Notes: a model not told the origin generated them from the letters alone. DNA of 64,000 bases from Bettongia penicillata ogilbyi (GCA_023548195.1 JAJHZJ010000400.1:1054001-1118000); one strand, 5' to 3'; positions 23,236-34,574 are shown, counted from the stretch's first letter. Made by a program: numbers and translations.

Positions 23236-23669
23236 TTCATAAACAAATTTCTGCGTGGAGAGGGGGAATCATATTCTATTTCAGACATTCTCACATGCAA
23301 AAAGTATATTTTCCTGTGGTTATAAATATAAAATCAGTGGAAAACATTCTCCAAGATCCACTTGCGTCTATATAACAATGGAATATTAACTTACTGGCTA
23401 CATATGGTCATAAATGGTAAAGTCATATTAGTTATTGAAGCATTCCTGTATTTATCTTTCCAAATATTCCATCCAATTTGACCCAACAACAGGTGAATTT
23501 GAATTCCTATCCCAACCATGTACTCTACTATTCACATATTTACACTCATAGGAAAATGTTATACTCTTCATAAGAATGGCAATAATTGATTTATGATGCT
23601 TTGTTTTTCAGAACGTTGTGAAGATAGATTTATGTGCACAAAATTGAAACCTAATGAAAGCCAGAGAAA
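23236..23669. other. unassigned sequence
   Basis: Nothing recognised. Confidence 0.5.
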
Positions 23670-23775
23670 AGCATCATAGATATAAAGTTCAAAGAAATTA
23701 GAGGATCCATCTAGTCCAGCCCCTCATTTTATACAGAGCTGAAGCCCAGGGAGATGCTGACTCACATTTCTTAGA
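23670..23775 (-). repeat. MIR-type fragment
   Basis: 'gaggatccatctagtccagc' with 'ccctcattttatacag' and 'gaagcccagggagatg' is the reverse complement of the 3' half of a MIR-like SINE. Confidence 0.8.
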
Positions 23776-24489
23776 TGGAATTTTCTTACTTGCAAGTTCT
23801 ACCTACCAATGAAATCACAATTATGTGGTATGTAAGATTTCACAACAAAAGTCACATGTAATAGTTTGCATTTTATAAGATTTTAATATTTGCAAAAAAG
23901 AAAAGAAAAAATTAGTCTCACATACAGTCAAAATCTGAAATCTAGTCATATAGACTACTGACAGTTTCTTAGAAAATCCAGTGTTATGAATCCTGAGTTA
24001 CAGTCGATAATAAGCATTTAGATGAATAGACTTGAATCAGCACCCTGTTGGATTAGGGGCTCTCTTTCTCCTTTTTTTGTTATTATTCATTTATCAGAAG
24101 TTGAACAATTTGATTTTAATTTTGCTTTAATTTTCATAAAGAAATAATTTTAAAATGTACCATTTTGGAATTTAAAAGTAAAGATTAAAGATGAATAAAG
24201 CAGAAGGACAATAAATGGAAAAGAAAGGAAATCTAACAAAATGATGCACGGGTTATCTGGGATTTAGTGATTGCAGGCATCTCTCTTCTTACTGATGTGC
24301 TTTCTCTTAGGAGATCAAAGTCTCGGGCAGTTCAGAATATATAATTTTCATTGTCAAAACAAAAACAGATTATTAAGGCTCTAACCTAAGTGAATCTGTC
24401 ATTTGGTTCAACTTTCTTGAGGTGCTTCCTTGAGGGAATATAGAAAAAAAAAAACCACTCAGATTCTGTACCCTTTCCTATTCTCTTAG
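23776..24489. other. unassigned sequence
   Basis: AT-rich, nothing recognised. Confidence 0.5.
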
Positions 24490-24565
24490 TTCATTTCAAT
24501 AAACATTCATTAAGTATCTACTATGTCCCAGACATTGTGCTAAGTGCTGGGATACTGTACTAAGC
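24490..24565 (+). repeat. ancient mammalian repeat ('aataaacatt' family)
   Basis: 'aataaacattcattaagtat', 'ctactatgtcccagacattg' and 'tgctaagtgctgggatac' match a frequent old mammalian repeat whose name I cannot give with confidence. Confidence 0.65.
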
Positions 24566-24800
24566 TGTTTAAATGTCCTATGTTAAAGCAAAAGCAAAGG
24601 TGACCAGGTAATCAGAAAGAAGTGAAGGGAAAAGCACAACAGCCAGAGGAAACCATAGGACCCCATCTTTCTTCTTTTGAAGAAACACAAAAATTTTCCT
24701 AGTGGAAAAATATAAATTAAATTTGTCATAACACTCAAATTCCATTGTTAAAAATGAGACAGATGTAAGTTCGAAATTATTCTCCTTTTGTGGAATAGAG

Positions 24801-24930
24801 AGGGCAGTGAATTGGAACTGATAGAGACCAGGGTTCAAAACCAGGATGTTCTGTTCTCAAGTCCTATTTCTAACAAGTTCTAATTGTGGGTCCTTGGACA
24901 AGTCAGTTAAACTTTTAAACTATAGATAGC
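24801..24930 (+). repeat. MIR/SINE fragment
   Basis: 'agggcagtgaattggaactg', 'gaccagggttcaaa' (B-box-like) and 'tgggtccttggacaagtcag' follow the SINE order. Confidence 0.75.
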
Positions 24931-24989
24931 ACCTAACGTTTCATGAAGTTTTTTGAATTGCAAAAAAAAGTGCTTATTTTCCTTTCAAC

Positions 24990-25320
24990 CTCTGATTACT
25001 GTCCTTCAGTTTCCAAAAGGACCACAATCACATCACCATTCTGGGTAAAGATATGAGTCAGTTTGTGGCTGAACAGATCAATACAAGTTCTGAAGGCTGT
25101 ACCACAGGTTGGGCACAAATAATCCATATGAATATTTGGAGTGGAGATATCTCTAATTGTCCTCCTCAGATGCCCCATCTTGATCTTGAATTGACTCTAT
25201 GTTCTTATGCCAACAAAGCACAAGCTCTGGCAGTCCCTGTGTACTTGGAAAGCCTTCACTACCTTCCTGATGGTGGGCTTTCCACTGGTCTTGGATGAAC
25301 AAACCTAGTTGAGCTCAGAG
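24990..25320 (-). mobile_element. 3' end of a non-LTR LINE with a C-terminal C2H2-like finger
   Basis: The minus-strand frame 24,996-25,178 contains DYLCPTCGTAFRTCIDLFSH and then KLTH: a C-x2-C...H-x3-H arrangement that ends the protein in some non-LTR retrotransposons. The rest of the ORF upstream (to about 25,320) is decayed. The DNA 3' end ('gtggtccttttggaaactg', 'aaggacag' on the minus strand) resembles the tail of the SINE split by the L1 at 51-54 kb. I do not know the family; an RTE- or Dong-type element is possible. Confidence 0.6.
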
Positions 25321-25439
25321 TCTCCTCACAATGGTGACTTCTATACCATGATTGTATATCCATTTATGGAATCTGTTTACAATGGCAGAAAGTTTAAAGG
25401 AAAGATTTTTGGATAGAGAGTAAAAGAATCTTGATTCAA

Positions 25440-25997
25440 ATTCTGACACTTAAGCTTGTTATTCAGTCATATTCCACTCTTCATGACTCCATGGACCATA
25501 GCATGCCAGACCCTTCTTTCCTCCACTATTTCCCCAAGTCTGTCCAAGTTCATGTCTGTTACTTCCATAATAGTATCTATCTATCCATTTTATCCTCTAC
25601 CATTCCATTCTCCTTTTGCTTTCAATCTTACCTAGCATGTCTTTTCCAATGAGTCCTATCTTCTCATTATGTAGTCAAAGTATTTCAGCTTCAGTATTTA
25701 TCCTACTGAATAGCCAGAGTTAATTTCTTTAAAAATTGATTGATTTAATCTTGCTATTTTTCAAGGAACTCTCAAAAGTCTTATCCAGAACTACAATTCA
25801 AAAGCATTGATTCTGTGGCACTCAGCTTTCTGTATAGTCCAACCCTCCCAACCATGAAAAACAGAGAAAAACAATGTTTTGATGATACAGAACTTTGTCA
25901 GTAAGGTGATATCTCTGCTTTTTAGTGTGCTCTCGAGATTTGCTACAGCTTTCCTTCCAAGGAGTGAGCATCTTTTAAGTTTCCTATTAATGCACAC
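25440..25997 (-). mobile_element. BovB-like RTE LINE, 5'-truncated 3' end
   Basis: The minus-strand frame 25,791-25,997 reads LESTLKSRDITLLTKFCIIK and later GWTIQKAECHRINAFEL, matching the C-terminal part of BovB/RTE reverse transcriptase proteins (family pattern LDSILKSRDITLPTKV and WTVKKAECQRIDAFEL). On the plus strand 'ttgattctgtggcactcagc', 'ttccttccaaggagtgagc' and 'cttttccaatgagtc' are the well-known antisense BovB segments. The element ends near 25,440, where its tail is shared with the tRNA SINEs. Only about 560 bases remain; the RT catalytic core and endonuclease are gone. Confidence 0.9.
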
Positions 25998-26276
25998 CCT
26001 TTGGGCCTCAGGTCTCTTATTGATAAAAGATTCAGGTTAGAAAGAGTTTGAGATCCCTTTTACTTCTACACATGGTACACAAGTTAACTGGGACAAAGGA
26101 AAAATAAATTTGTTAACTTGCATATAATAATCATTACTTCTTCATCTTTAAATAACTGACTATGAATATTTCTGCAGTAATCACTTGTTTTATATGAATT
26201 GTCACTGACCTCACAATTTTGGTATTATTTCTTCATCTAGAAATCATACTTTTATGGAATAAAAATTAACCTAGGG

Positions 26277-26830
26277 GAGAGGATTCTGGGAAGATAGTGG
26301 AGTAGGTCAGAAAATTCCAAGGTTTCAAGATTTTCCTCCACAAAAAAAGACATAATAGCACCTCAGGCAAAAACTGGAGTAATAAAAATAAATAAGAAAA
26401 AAGGCAGAACATGGATTCTATGGCTCTAGATACAATAATACAACAAATAATTAAATAAAATGTTCATGAAGCATTAGAACAATAGGGAAAAGTAGAAATA
26501 GAAAAAGAAATCACTGAGAAGGAGGTCTGGTAGTTCTGGAAACATTTATATCAGGAGTGGGTTCAAGAGGGAATAATATATATATATACATCTAGAAGAG
26601 TATAAAAGACTTCTAAATTTAGAAAGACATAAAACACTAAGTATATATGGAGTGAGGGGGATAAGAGAGGATTCTTTAGAGGGGAAGGTGAGGGAATAGG
26701 GTAAAGTGAGATCTAGAAGGATGTTTAGATTAACGGGAATGCGAGTTTAAGGGAAGGATATTTAGAGAGGACGGTAAGGGAATAGATCAAAATAACAAAA
26801 GAAAAATAAGCATAAACTTGACTATTAAAA
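26277..26830 (+). mobile_element. L1-like element fragment, 5' signature, family uncertain
   Basis: 'ctgggaagatagtggagtag' resembles the AAGATGGCGGAGTAG start of several mammalian L1-type elements. It runs through A-rich sequence to a purine-rich part in which 'gaatagggtaaag' and 'gaatagatcaaaa' stand in two loosely repeated units, and fades out in an A-rich end. No coding motif was recognised. It may be an internally deleted L1. Confidence 0.45.
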
Positions 26831-27699
26831 CAAATATAAAATAAGCAAATATAACATGTTGTGCATATCAGAACATATGATTAAATAAACATATTTAAGT
26901 TTTAGTATTCAAGTCTAAAACTAAAAAGATTGCAAAAAGAAATTTAATGATTTTAACAGACAATTTCCCTAAAACTAGCCTTGACTATAGTACATTGATT
27001 TTCAGTGAAGTGAGGTCTCAGATACCTGAAACATGTATAGCTCCATCTCTTGAGTGAACTCCTTAACCTCTTGGGATATGGGATATGGAACTAGCTTGTG
27101 CTGCAGTGTTCTAGCGCAGTTTGGAAAGTGCTTTAATTCTGGAACTATTCTGTTCCTCATTATTTCAACATATTTATGCTAATTCATCATCCCCTCAACT
27201 GGGTTGTCTTCTAGGCCCTAGTCTTCTAGAAATTAAAAAAAAAAAGCTTCTAATGAAGATTCTCACACTTTACAGCTTCATCTGAAATTATGAAAACAAT
27301 TGGGTATAGTCCTCAATTATCAAGTGATTTTTATTAGCAAAAATCTTTTTTTTTCAACATTCAGTCTTAAGAGGCTTCTGACTCAAGCATTTATATTATC
27401 TAGCCCACAACAAACTTTTTTCTTTTCCCAGAAATTATCAGTAATTGTTTTATTTCTCTCTCGTCTTACAGCTGCTGAATGCTTAATGCACTCCTCCTTT
27501 CCGTTTCCTGAGTTCCAGTCACCATGTAGATATGTGTTCTCATGCCTTGATATGACCAACTTAACTAGGAGAGTCAGTAAATAGTAGCTCACTCTATAGA
27601 ATTCACACCATTGTGTGTTTATGTTTAAAGGATTTATTTAAATTACTATATAGCAATTATTTTGGATAAACTGATATGTCCTTTACTAGTGTTTTGTAC
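26831..27699. other. unassigned sequence
   Basis: Nothing recognised. Open frames at 27,300-27,592 on both strands overlap each other and lack known domains. Confidence 0.5.
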
Positions 27700-28395
27700 T
27701 AATGTCTCTTCTGGGGGGGTAATATGGCAGAGTAAGTAGTAAACCACTACAATGCCCCCATACTCACTTTCAAACAAACATAAAATACAGTCCTCAAACA
27801 AATCCTGGAACACCAGAAAGATGGGGTGAAACGATTTTTTAACCTGCAAAAGTTGGAGGATTGGCAAAAATGGACGAAAGAGAAGTGCAGTCTCAGGGCT
27901 GAAAGCGTCCCGACAAGCCATCAGTCAGCCCCAGCTCAGCAAACCAAAGGGAGATCCTGAGCCCCAGTGTGAGGGAGCAGGCAAACACCAACACTAGGAC
28001 CCCCCGTGTGCCTTAGTGTAGCCAGGGGAACTAGCAGACTCCAGCTCTGAGAATCACCACGTGCTTCACTGTAGTCCCTGGCAAATAGTATCCTCCAGTG
28101 GCCAGGCCTCCATGTATTTCAGCTCAGCCCTGGGCAAACAGGCAAACACTTACTCAGCAGTGCCTCAGTGAACAGGCAGTGGCCTGCCAACACTGTTCCT
28201 CCAGGCTTCAGCATAGCCCTAGGTAAACAGGCAGCCTGCAGAGACCTGTATGCACATGCTTCAGTGAAGTCACAAGGAAACCCAACTACTTGGCCTCAGC
28301 AGATGCCAGACACTACCATTAGGACCCCAGGTCAGTACCTGGTAATCTGCCAGACCACCATGAATTCCAGCAGTGCCCGCTTCTGTATTAATCAT
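27700..28395 (+). mobile_element. L1-type 5' UTR fragment with degenerate repeats
   Basis: After a run of G, 'taatatggcagagtaag' resembles an L1 5' start. The next 650 bases are GC-richer than the flanks and carry a recurring unit built around 'cttcagcatagccctaggta' and 'aacaggcag' (near 28,116, 28,205 and 28,258, and weaker copies near 28,010 and 28,060). Repeated monomers in a 5' UTR are known in rodent L1. No ORF1 follows, so the copy is cut. An ERV LTR is the main alternative. Open frames here have no known domain. Confidence 0.5.
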
Positions 28396-28501
28396 AATAC
28401 AAGGTGGAGAAATGGTTATCCAATGAAACAGGATTTCAAAATTTCATAAGAAGACTAGAGCTAAACCAAAACTTTGACCTACAAATAGTCAAAGGCTTGA
28501 T

Positions 28502-28685
28502 TTGATCTGAGTTTGAATAAAGCTTCAGACACTAGCTGAGTAAGTCACTGTACTCTTTAATCCTCAGTTTTCTCATTTGTAAAATGGGAAAATAATAGCA
28601 CCTATATTACAGAATTGTTGTAAGGCCAAGATGAGATAATATCTTACAGACCTTAAAGTACTATATGCATGCTATTAGAATTCTA
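28502..28685 (+). repeat. MIR/CORE-SINE
   Basis: 'gacactagctgagtaagtca', 'ctcagttttctcatttgtaa', 'aatgggaaaataatagcacc' and 'gaattgttgtaaggcc' follow MIR order. Confidence 0.88.
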
Positions 28686-28761
28686 ATAATCATAATAGTA
28701 ATTAACGTGTAAGTAATGCTTACAGCACTGCATTTACGTAGTGATTTAAACACTATATTTT

Positions 28762-28897
28762 ATTTGCTCAGTCCTTTTCAGCTGTCTCTGACTCCTCATG
28801 ACCCCATCCGAGGGTTTAGTGTTTTGGTTTTGTTTTGTATTTTGTTGTTTGGCAAAGATACTGTAGTGGTTTGCCATTTCCTACTCCATTAAGCACT
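28762..28897 (-). repeat. tRNA-SINE 3' half
   Basis: 'tgctcagtccttttcagctg', 'tctctgactcctcatgaccc' and 'gtggtttgccatttcctact' are the reverse complement of the tail seen in the SINE at 14,332. A TTTTG-rich stretch interrupts it. Confidence 0.88.
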
Positions 28898-28933
28898 TTC
28901 TATATATATTTGTATACACATACATATATGTAT

Positions 28934-28966
<33 letters not shown>

Positions 28967-28975
28967 ATGTGTGCA
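28898..28975. repeat. (TA)n(TG)n compound microsatellite
   Basis: TA run followed by TG run, next to the SINE. Confidence 0.95.
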
Positions 28976-29399
28976 TCTACACATAGTATTCTAGCTATTA
29001 ATATTTTAAAATTATAATCATATTAACATATGTAGTACTTTAATGTTGAGGAAAGAAAAAGAAACTTTACGTGTAAGCAAATACTCTACCTATATTTCAC
29101 AGCTAAGTTGTGCTTTCAAGAAATATAGTGGTTTTGCTAAGGTAGAGATGAGAGGGTACACTATAATTCAAATAATTTTCTAAAGGATGATTTGTGATGC
29201 CATCAATTTTGATGTACTATTAAATGATCCTGATAACAACCCTTTCATTCCTGCCAAGCTTTTAAAACTTTTCTCTGTATCCTGTCATGCATTTACCACA
29301 TTACATCTACCCAGTGTTCTGGGGCCTTCTTTCATTTTCTCATAAAATTTAAGGATACCAGAACAGCTCTTAGACTCTCCAATAGTTACAGATACTTCT
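28976..29399. other. unassigned sequence
   Basis: Nothing recognised. Confidence 0.5.
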
Positions 29400-29580
29400 G
29401 AACAGCTCTAATTCCAGCAGCTACTAAGTACGGTACCTAGCATACAACAAGTGCTTAATAAGTGCTTGTTGAGGTGTTTCTTGAAAACAAGGACTATCTT
29501 ATTAAATTTTTCTGTTTTTTTTTTCACTGTAGAACTTAGTTCCTTGAACCTAGCAGACATTTAATGTAATATTTAATCAA
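29400..29580 (+). repeat. L2/MIR-type 3' tails
   Basis: 'acctagcatacaacaagtgc' then 'ttaataagtgcttgttga' is the shared L2/MIR-type 3' end. A second, weaker tail (about 29,490-29,580) carries 'aaggactatct' and 'cctagcagacatttaatg'. Confidence 0.6.
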
Positions 29581-29674
29581 AATTTCTTATTTAATTTCAT
29601 GCATCCGGGATAATTATACATCATTTTCAAATGGAAATCAAAGGTAGTAAATTTTAGAAAGAACCCAATTCCAT

Positions 29675-29800
29675 AAGCTAGATCTGGTTCATGCCACTAA
29701 TTGTGCGTGCAGTCCTCTGGACCTAAGTTCCCTTATCTAAAAAATGGTAGATTTGGACTCTAAGGTCTCTTCCAGCTCTAATCTATTTCTCTGTGGGTAA
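29675..29800 (+). repeat. MIR-type fragment
   Basis: 'ctaagttcccttatctaaaa', 'atggtagatttggactctaa' and 'ggtctcttccagctcta' match the 3' part of MIR-like SINEs. Confidence 0.8.
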
Positions 29801-30054
29801 TTCTGCTCTCAGCCAAGAGACCAAAAGCAGTGATATCATATCATGACCGCAGAGAATGCAGCCACTTTCTCCCAAAGCTTTCTGATTTGATAAGCAGTGG
29901 CTCATCACAGGTCAACTTCCATATTTTGCAGTTTTAGGAAATGAAGCAGCAATGATAGGCCTCCGTCTATAAGATTTATAATCAAATAAACACTGAATGC
30001 CTAGAATATGCCCTAGGCTTTGAGATGTTTATTCATGTACACATAAGTTTGATG

Positions 30055-30113
30055 AGAGAGAGAGACAGATAGAAACAGAGGCAGACAGAAACAGAGACAG
30101 AGAGAGAGAGGAG
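30055..30113. repeat. (GA)n/(CAGA)n purine-rich microsatellite
   Basis: GA and ACAGA units on the plus strand. Confidence 0.95.
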
Positions 30114-31239
30114 AAGAATACAGGGCTCTTTTCTTTAGACCAAATTACTCAGTTATTCCCTGTCCTCAAGTCATGTACAGTCTGGGTAAGGATCTTCATA
30201 TGCAAAAAAACAAATATCCAACACCAGGTCAGAGAGGGGAGATTTTATTTTATAGGTTCCAATGAGCCTTTTCCTGTCTCTCTGCTTACATGAAGTCAGT
30301 TCAGCGATAAACCATAGTGAGCCATTGATCAATCACCTAAAAGTTTCACCTTGATGACATTATACCTTCATTACAGCAATAGAAAGAGCAATAATGGTAT
30401 GCCTTCACTGCCCTCCTTTTTCCAATTATTGGAAAGGCTAGAATATTTCCTTCCAAATTATCACCTCCTTTTGCTACCTGAGCTCAGTCAGCATAAGAGA
30501 GTGATAATGGGAAGATAATGTTCTAGTCAGGCCACAGAGCCCTGCTAGTGAGTAAGACTTGCATACAAAATGTGTGTTAACTGCGACCTTGTCTTTCATC
30601 TTTTGGTCACACTGCTTAGAATTGAAAATAATATTCATAGCAGCAACAGCAGACTGGGAAGAGCAGCACTATAGGTGGCACACCGAAGACAACATAACTT
30701 GATGGAAAGATGCTTCCATCCAAAGGCTTGAGTTCTACTTTGAATCCTGCCACCCTCTTCCAAGGTGACCTACAAAATGAAGCTGCTCCTAGCATCCTAT
30801 TTCTGCCACAATGCAACTCTTAGGGGTAGAAGGTATGAGGTTCAAAAGAAAACTTATCTAAAAGGACAATAAAAATATATTTGTTTCATAAATATTAGCA
30901 ACATCTGGGTTGTGTCAAGTGTGTACAAAAACTCAGATCAACTAGATGAACAGTAAGTAATAGTGAGGTATTTTATTCAGGGTCAAGGAATTGCATTTCA
31001 GGACAATGCAATATCTTTTCAGAGAGGGAAACCTGGGGAGGGGAGTTCCAACAAAGGTTATATACACTCAGGAAGGGGTAGCTAGGAAAACAGATGGAAC
31101 TGCTGTTCCAATAGGATTAGTGGGATAACCCAGAGTGCAGCAAGGGAGGGGTTGAGGAAGTGTCCTTGGAACTAACTCTGTCCAGGAACAGAAGCAAATA
31201 GAAACTGCTGGTCACAGCAGGGATCCTCAGTTTGCTGTA
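30114..31239. other. unassigned sequence
   Basis: A 66-codon minus frame (30,616-30,816) has no recognised domain. The part at 30,960-31,200, with 'gggaaacctggggaggggag', could be a decayed LTR but I cannot support it. Confidence 0.45.
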
Positions 31240-31277
31240 TGTATGTGTGTGGGTGGGTGTGTGTGTGGGGGGGGGAG
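31238..31277. repeat. (TG)n then G-run
   Basis: GTGTGT units ending in nine G. Confidence 0.9.
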
Positions 31278-31387
31278 GAATAATTAGAAACCTAGTCAGA
31301 ACAGGGTGGGGGCTCAGAGTTTCCCAGTGGTTGACAGTTAGCAAAGGAAAAATGTCTTTGTTCCTGATTCTAACATATTGCAGTCAA

Positions 31388-31815
31388 GGAGCAAGTGATT
31401 TGAAGTCAGAACATCTAAGTTCTAATGCTAACTGTTACTTATTATAATTCCTATGGGTCTCAGCTTCCACCTTTATAAAATGTGGGACTTGGATTAAGTG
31501 ATCTCTAAGGTCTTATTCAACTCTATATGAACCTATGAAAATCTGGGTCTGAATTCTGACTAGACCATTTATTAGCTCTGTGATCTTAGGAAAAGCTTTT
31601 GATCTCTCCTCAACCTAAAACAAAAAATAGGTGGTTATGAGAATCAAATGAGTATGAAAGTGCTTTATAAGACAAACTGATACAAATTCTGTTTTGAAAG
31701 ACCATGATTATTGATAAACAGCTATTTTTGTAGTAAGGAAGCCCTGCCTTTAAGTCCTATCTCTGAAGAATACTGACTGAGTCACTCTGAACTAAATCAT
31801 TTAATCATATAGTAG
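31388..31815 (+). repeat. three consecutive MIR-type fragments
   Basis: Three plus-strand MIR-like pieces in a row: 31,388-31,530 ('gggtctcagcttccacctt', 'ggacttggattaagtgatct'), 31,540-31,690 ('agctctgtgatcttaggaaa', 'ggtggttatgagaatcaaat'), and 31,735-31,815 ('ctgactgagtcactctgaac'). Each restarts with a head-like part, so they look like separate insertions. Confidence 0.75.
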
Positions 31816-31929
31816 ATTGGGCAATTTTCTAAGACTTTAAAGTGACATAGAAAGTGCCCTTCTGCACTGATACAGAAAGGTCCTTATTAAAGTTTCTCAC
31901 ACAGACAAAAATGACAAGTCTAATAAAAA

Positions 31930-32000
31930 ATATAATTAATAAACATTTATTATGTGCTTTCTGTGCTCAAATTCAGGTGCTAGTTTACAATAATAAAGTA
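31930..32000 (+). repeat. ancient repeat ('aataaacatt' family)
   Basis: 'aataaacatttattatgtgc' and 'ttctgtgctcaaattcaggt' match the family seen at 24,490. Confidence 0.5.
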
Positions 32001-32159
32001 TGATCTTAATAAGATGATCTTTAAAGCAGAGAATATTTACTTAGAGTTGATTGATCCAAATATATCAACTACCAGATAGCTGCCAAAACAAAAATTGGGG
32101 AGAAAAGTGAAAATTGGAAAAAAAAAATCAAATTTTTTGTTGATTAGTTATAAAGAGTA

Positions 32160-32290
32160 TTTTAGAGGGAGATGAGAGGAAAAAGAAGGAATAAAAAGAA
32201 TATAGATAGGAAGAAGAAAAAGAGGAGGGATAAGAATTAGAAGAAGAGGAGAAAGAAGTTGGAGGAGGAGCACATGCAGGGAAAGGACAG
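32160..32290. repeat. purine-rich (AGA/GAG) tract
   Basis: About 130 bases, nearly all A and G on the plus strand. Confidence 0.85.
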
Positions 32291-32689
32291 AAAGGAGATC
32301 AGTTACGTCCCTGTATATCAGATAAACTCAACAGAAGTTTGGCAAAATCATAGTCATGTACATACGACAGTTGGGGTCTTATGGAGAAGGAAGACGATGA
32401 TGGTGATGATGACCGTTACGGCACAGTTTGCATCATCATAATTAAATACTTATTGAGCCTCTAGACATAAGCGTGAAGAGCTGAAAAGAACCTGTCCTAC
32501 CCAATGCCCCCTATTTATAATTTTTGCAACAGAGAGGTTTATGTATGGCTAGACAAGTAACAAGGAGCAGGAAAAGGATTTCATTGCGTCTTGACGTTGC
32601 AAAGGTCTATGTTTAACTGATACCTAAATAAGAATTATTTATATTACATCTTCGATAAAAGTTAATCCAACTTTTTGTCTAAAGAAAAA
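32291..32689. other. unassigned sequence
   Basis: Nothing recognised. Confidence 0.5.
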
Positions 32690-34310
32690 GGGTAGGGAAT
32701 CCTAATGGCCCTTCAGGCTGCCCATTTTTCTTTTTAATAGCTCTAATTGTTTTTGAAAAATCCTCTTATAAAAATCAAATCTCTATCTGTAACTTCTGTA
32801 CAATGCACATTGTTAGGCTCTCTAGGGCCAATAATGTGTCTATTTCATCTTCCACATGACAAACTCTTAAATGATTGAATATGTCTATCCTATCCATCCC
32901 TCCAAAGCATGTTCTCCAGTCTCCTAACCATCCTGGTGATCATGCTGAGGATGCTCCCCAGCATGCTATAATTTTTCTAAAATGTTGCACCTAGAACTAG
33001 ACATGGTCAGGCAGTTGTGTTCTGAGCAGGAGAAAATATAGAAATTCTGTCATCTACTTTTTTCTATACAATTTATCTCTCAGTGTAGAATATGAGCTTA
33101 TTAGTTGTTTTGGCTATTATGTCATGTATTCACCTCATTTAGGCTTAAAGTCAAATAAAATTCCAAATTATATTTTCCCCTTTAATTTACTGTTCATCCA
33201 TGTCTTCCAGATATGTATGTGAAGTTGACTTTTTGAATGCAAGTAGAAAAACTACCATTTAGCTTTATGAAATTCTATCTTATGGGAATGGTACCATTGT
33301 CCTAGTCTGCTAAAATACTATTTATCCAGAATAACATATATTTGTAATTCTTAGTTATATATTATTTGGCAAGTTGATGGTCACATTATCTTCACCAGTA
33401 AAATATAAGCTTATTGATGATAAAAATTGTTTTGAATTTTTTTTTATATTCCCGGCAATTAGAACAACAGTTGGCACTTTATAAATGCTGCTTGCTTGCT
33501 TACTTGATCTTAGACTGACAGAAAATGTGAAATACCATATAGCCAATATGAGTCTCTGGAATACTCCAATACAAATACCTCACCAACAATAACTTTCCAG
33601 TAATACATTATAGTCAATTGCATCTTCCTGAGATACCTGTCTGGCTACTCTGTCAAAAAAAAAAGAAAGAAATTGTGTTTGACTGACACAGTCAATGATT
33701 GATGAAGTCATGTTGGCTTTTAGTGGTCAATGCTTGCCTTTCTAAATGCCCACAAAACATTTCTTTAATGATATGCTCTAGAATTTTGCCAGGAATCAAA
33801 GTCAATTTCAATGTCTTTGGGACTTCAGAGTTTACTCTCTTACATTTTTTTTTAATTAGAATGATATTTTTTGTTCCCCTGACACTATGGTGACTCTCCC
33901 AAGAGCCAGAGTTTTCAAAAAAATCCATGAGAGCACTTCACATTTGACAGTTTTTAAGATATTCTTATCCGATATAAAGGAATAGAATTCATTGAAGGAA
34001 CTCAGGTCCCTCATTGCCATTTTCTTTTTTTTTTCTGTTATCTCTCTTTTAACTGATATTGTTATTCTAATTCATTTTTTATTCTCCTTGGCAGAGAAAA
34101 CAGAAACAAAGTGCTATATGAGAAATTCTGTTTTATAAGATACTTAGGGAGCCATATCAGATTTTTTAAAATAGCTTTCTCTCCTGATCAGAATAATTTC
34201 TGTTTGTTTCTTTAGAATTCTATTCTTCAAAGATTCCCATCTCTCTTGCACTTAGGATGTTAATTATCCTTTCTCTGAACCTTCTGAAATAAACTACCTC
34301 AGATCAAAAG
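32690..34310 (-). mobile_element. L3/CR1 LINE, decayed
   Basis: The best coding trace is the minus frame 33,692-33,928: LTLIPGKILEHIIKEMFCGH and later KSQHDFINH, matching the reverse transcriptase of CR1/L3 (family pattern LTSIPGKILERIIKE and SQHGF). On the plus strand, the downstream part (32,700-33,300) has 'tcctaaccatcctggtgatc', 'atgttgcacctagaactaga' and 'ttttttgaatgcaag'-like segments that follow the antisense order of CR1/L3 to its 3' UTR. An L2/MIR-type tail is inserted at 33,390-33,495. There is no intact ORF, and the RT active site was not found. Confidence 0.85.
33390..33495 (+). repeat. L2/MIR-type 3' end inside the CR1 remnant
   Basis: 'ataagcttattgatgataaa' to 'cagttggcactttataaatg' and 'ctgcttgcttgcttac' follow the L2 tail (TAAGCTCCTTGAGG ... 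TTGGCACATAGTAAAT). Confidence 0.65.
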
Positions 34311-34574
34311 GTTGTATCAGTCTATGTTTAGATTTTGTCACTTTCCCTATCTCAGATTTTAAGAAGTTAATTCTAAGACTTTCCCCAAAGTCACCACTGA
34401 ATAATCAATCATTTCTCTTTGTTAGTAAGAATGAGTCTCTTCATCTTTTGAAAAATGAAATTATCATTAAGGCATGTCAAGAATTCGTCATCTGCTTTCT
34501 TTTGAACCTGGGGTATGTCATTCCAAAATCTTTTATTGTGTTTGGCAATGTGTTGGAGAATGGGTATATAATTT
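34311..34574. other. unassigned sequence next to the L3/CR1
   Basis: Could continue the CR1 remnant upstream, but no motif was seen. Confidence 0.4.

Noticed and set aside
30960..31200. Decayed LTR
   Set aside because: A few G-rich motifs look LTR-like, but no ends, TATA or poly(A) signal could be supported.
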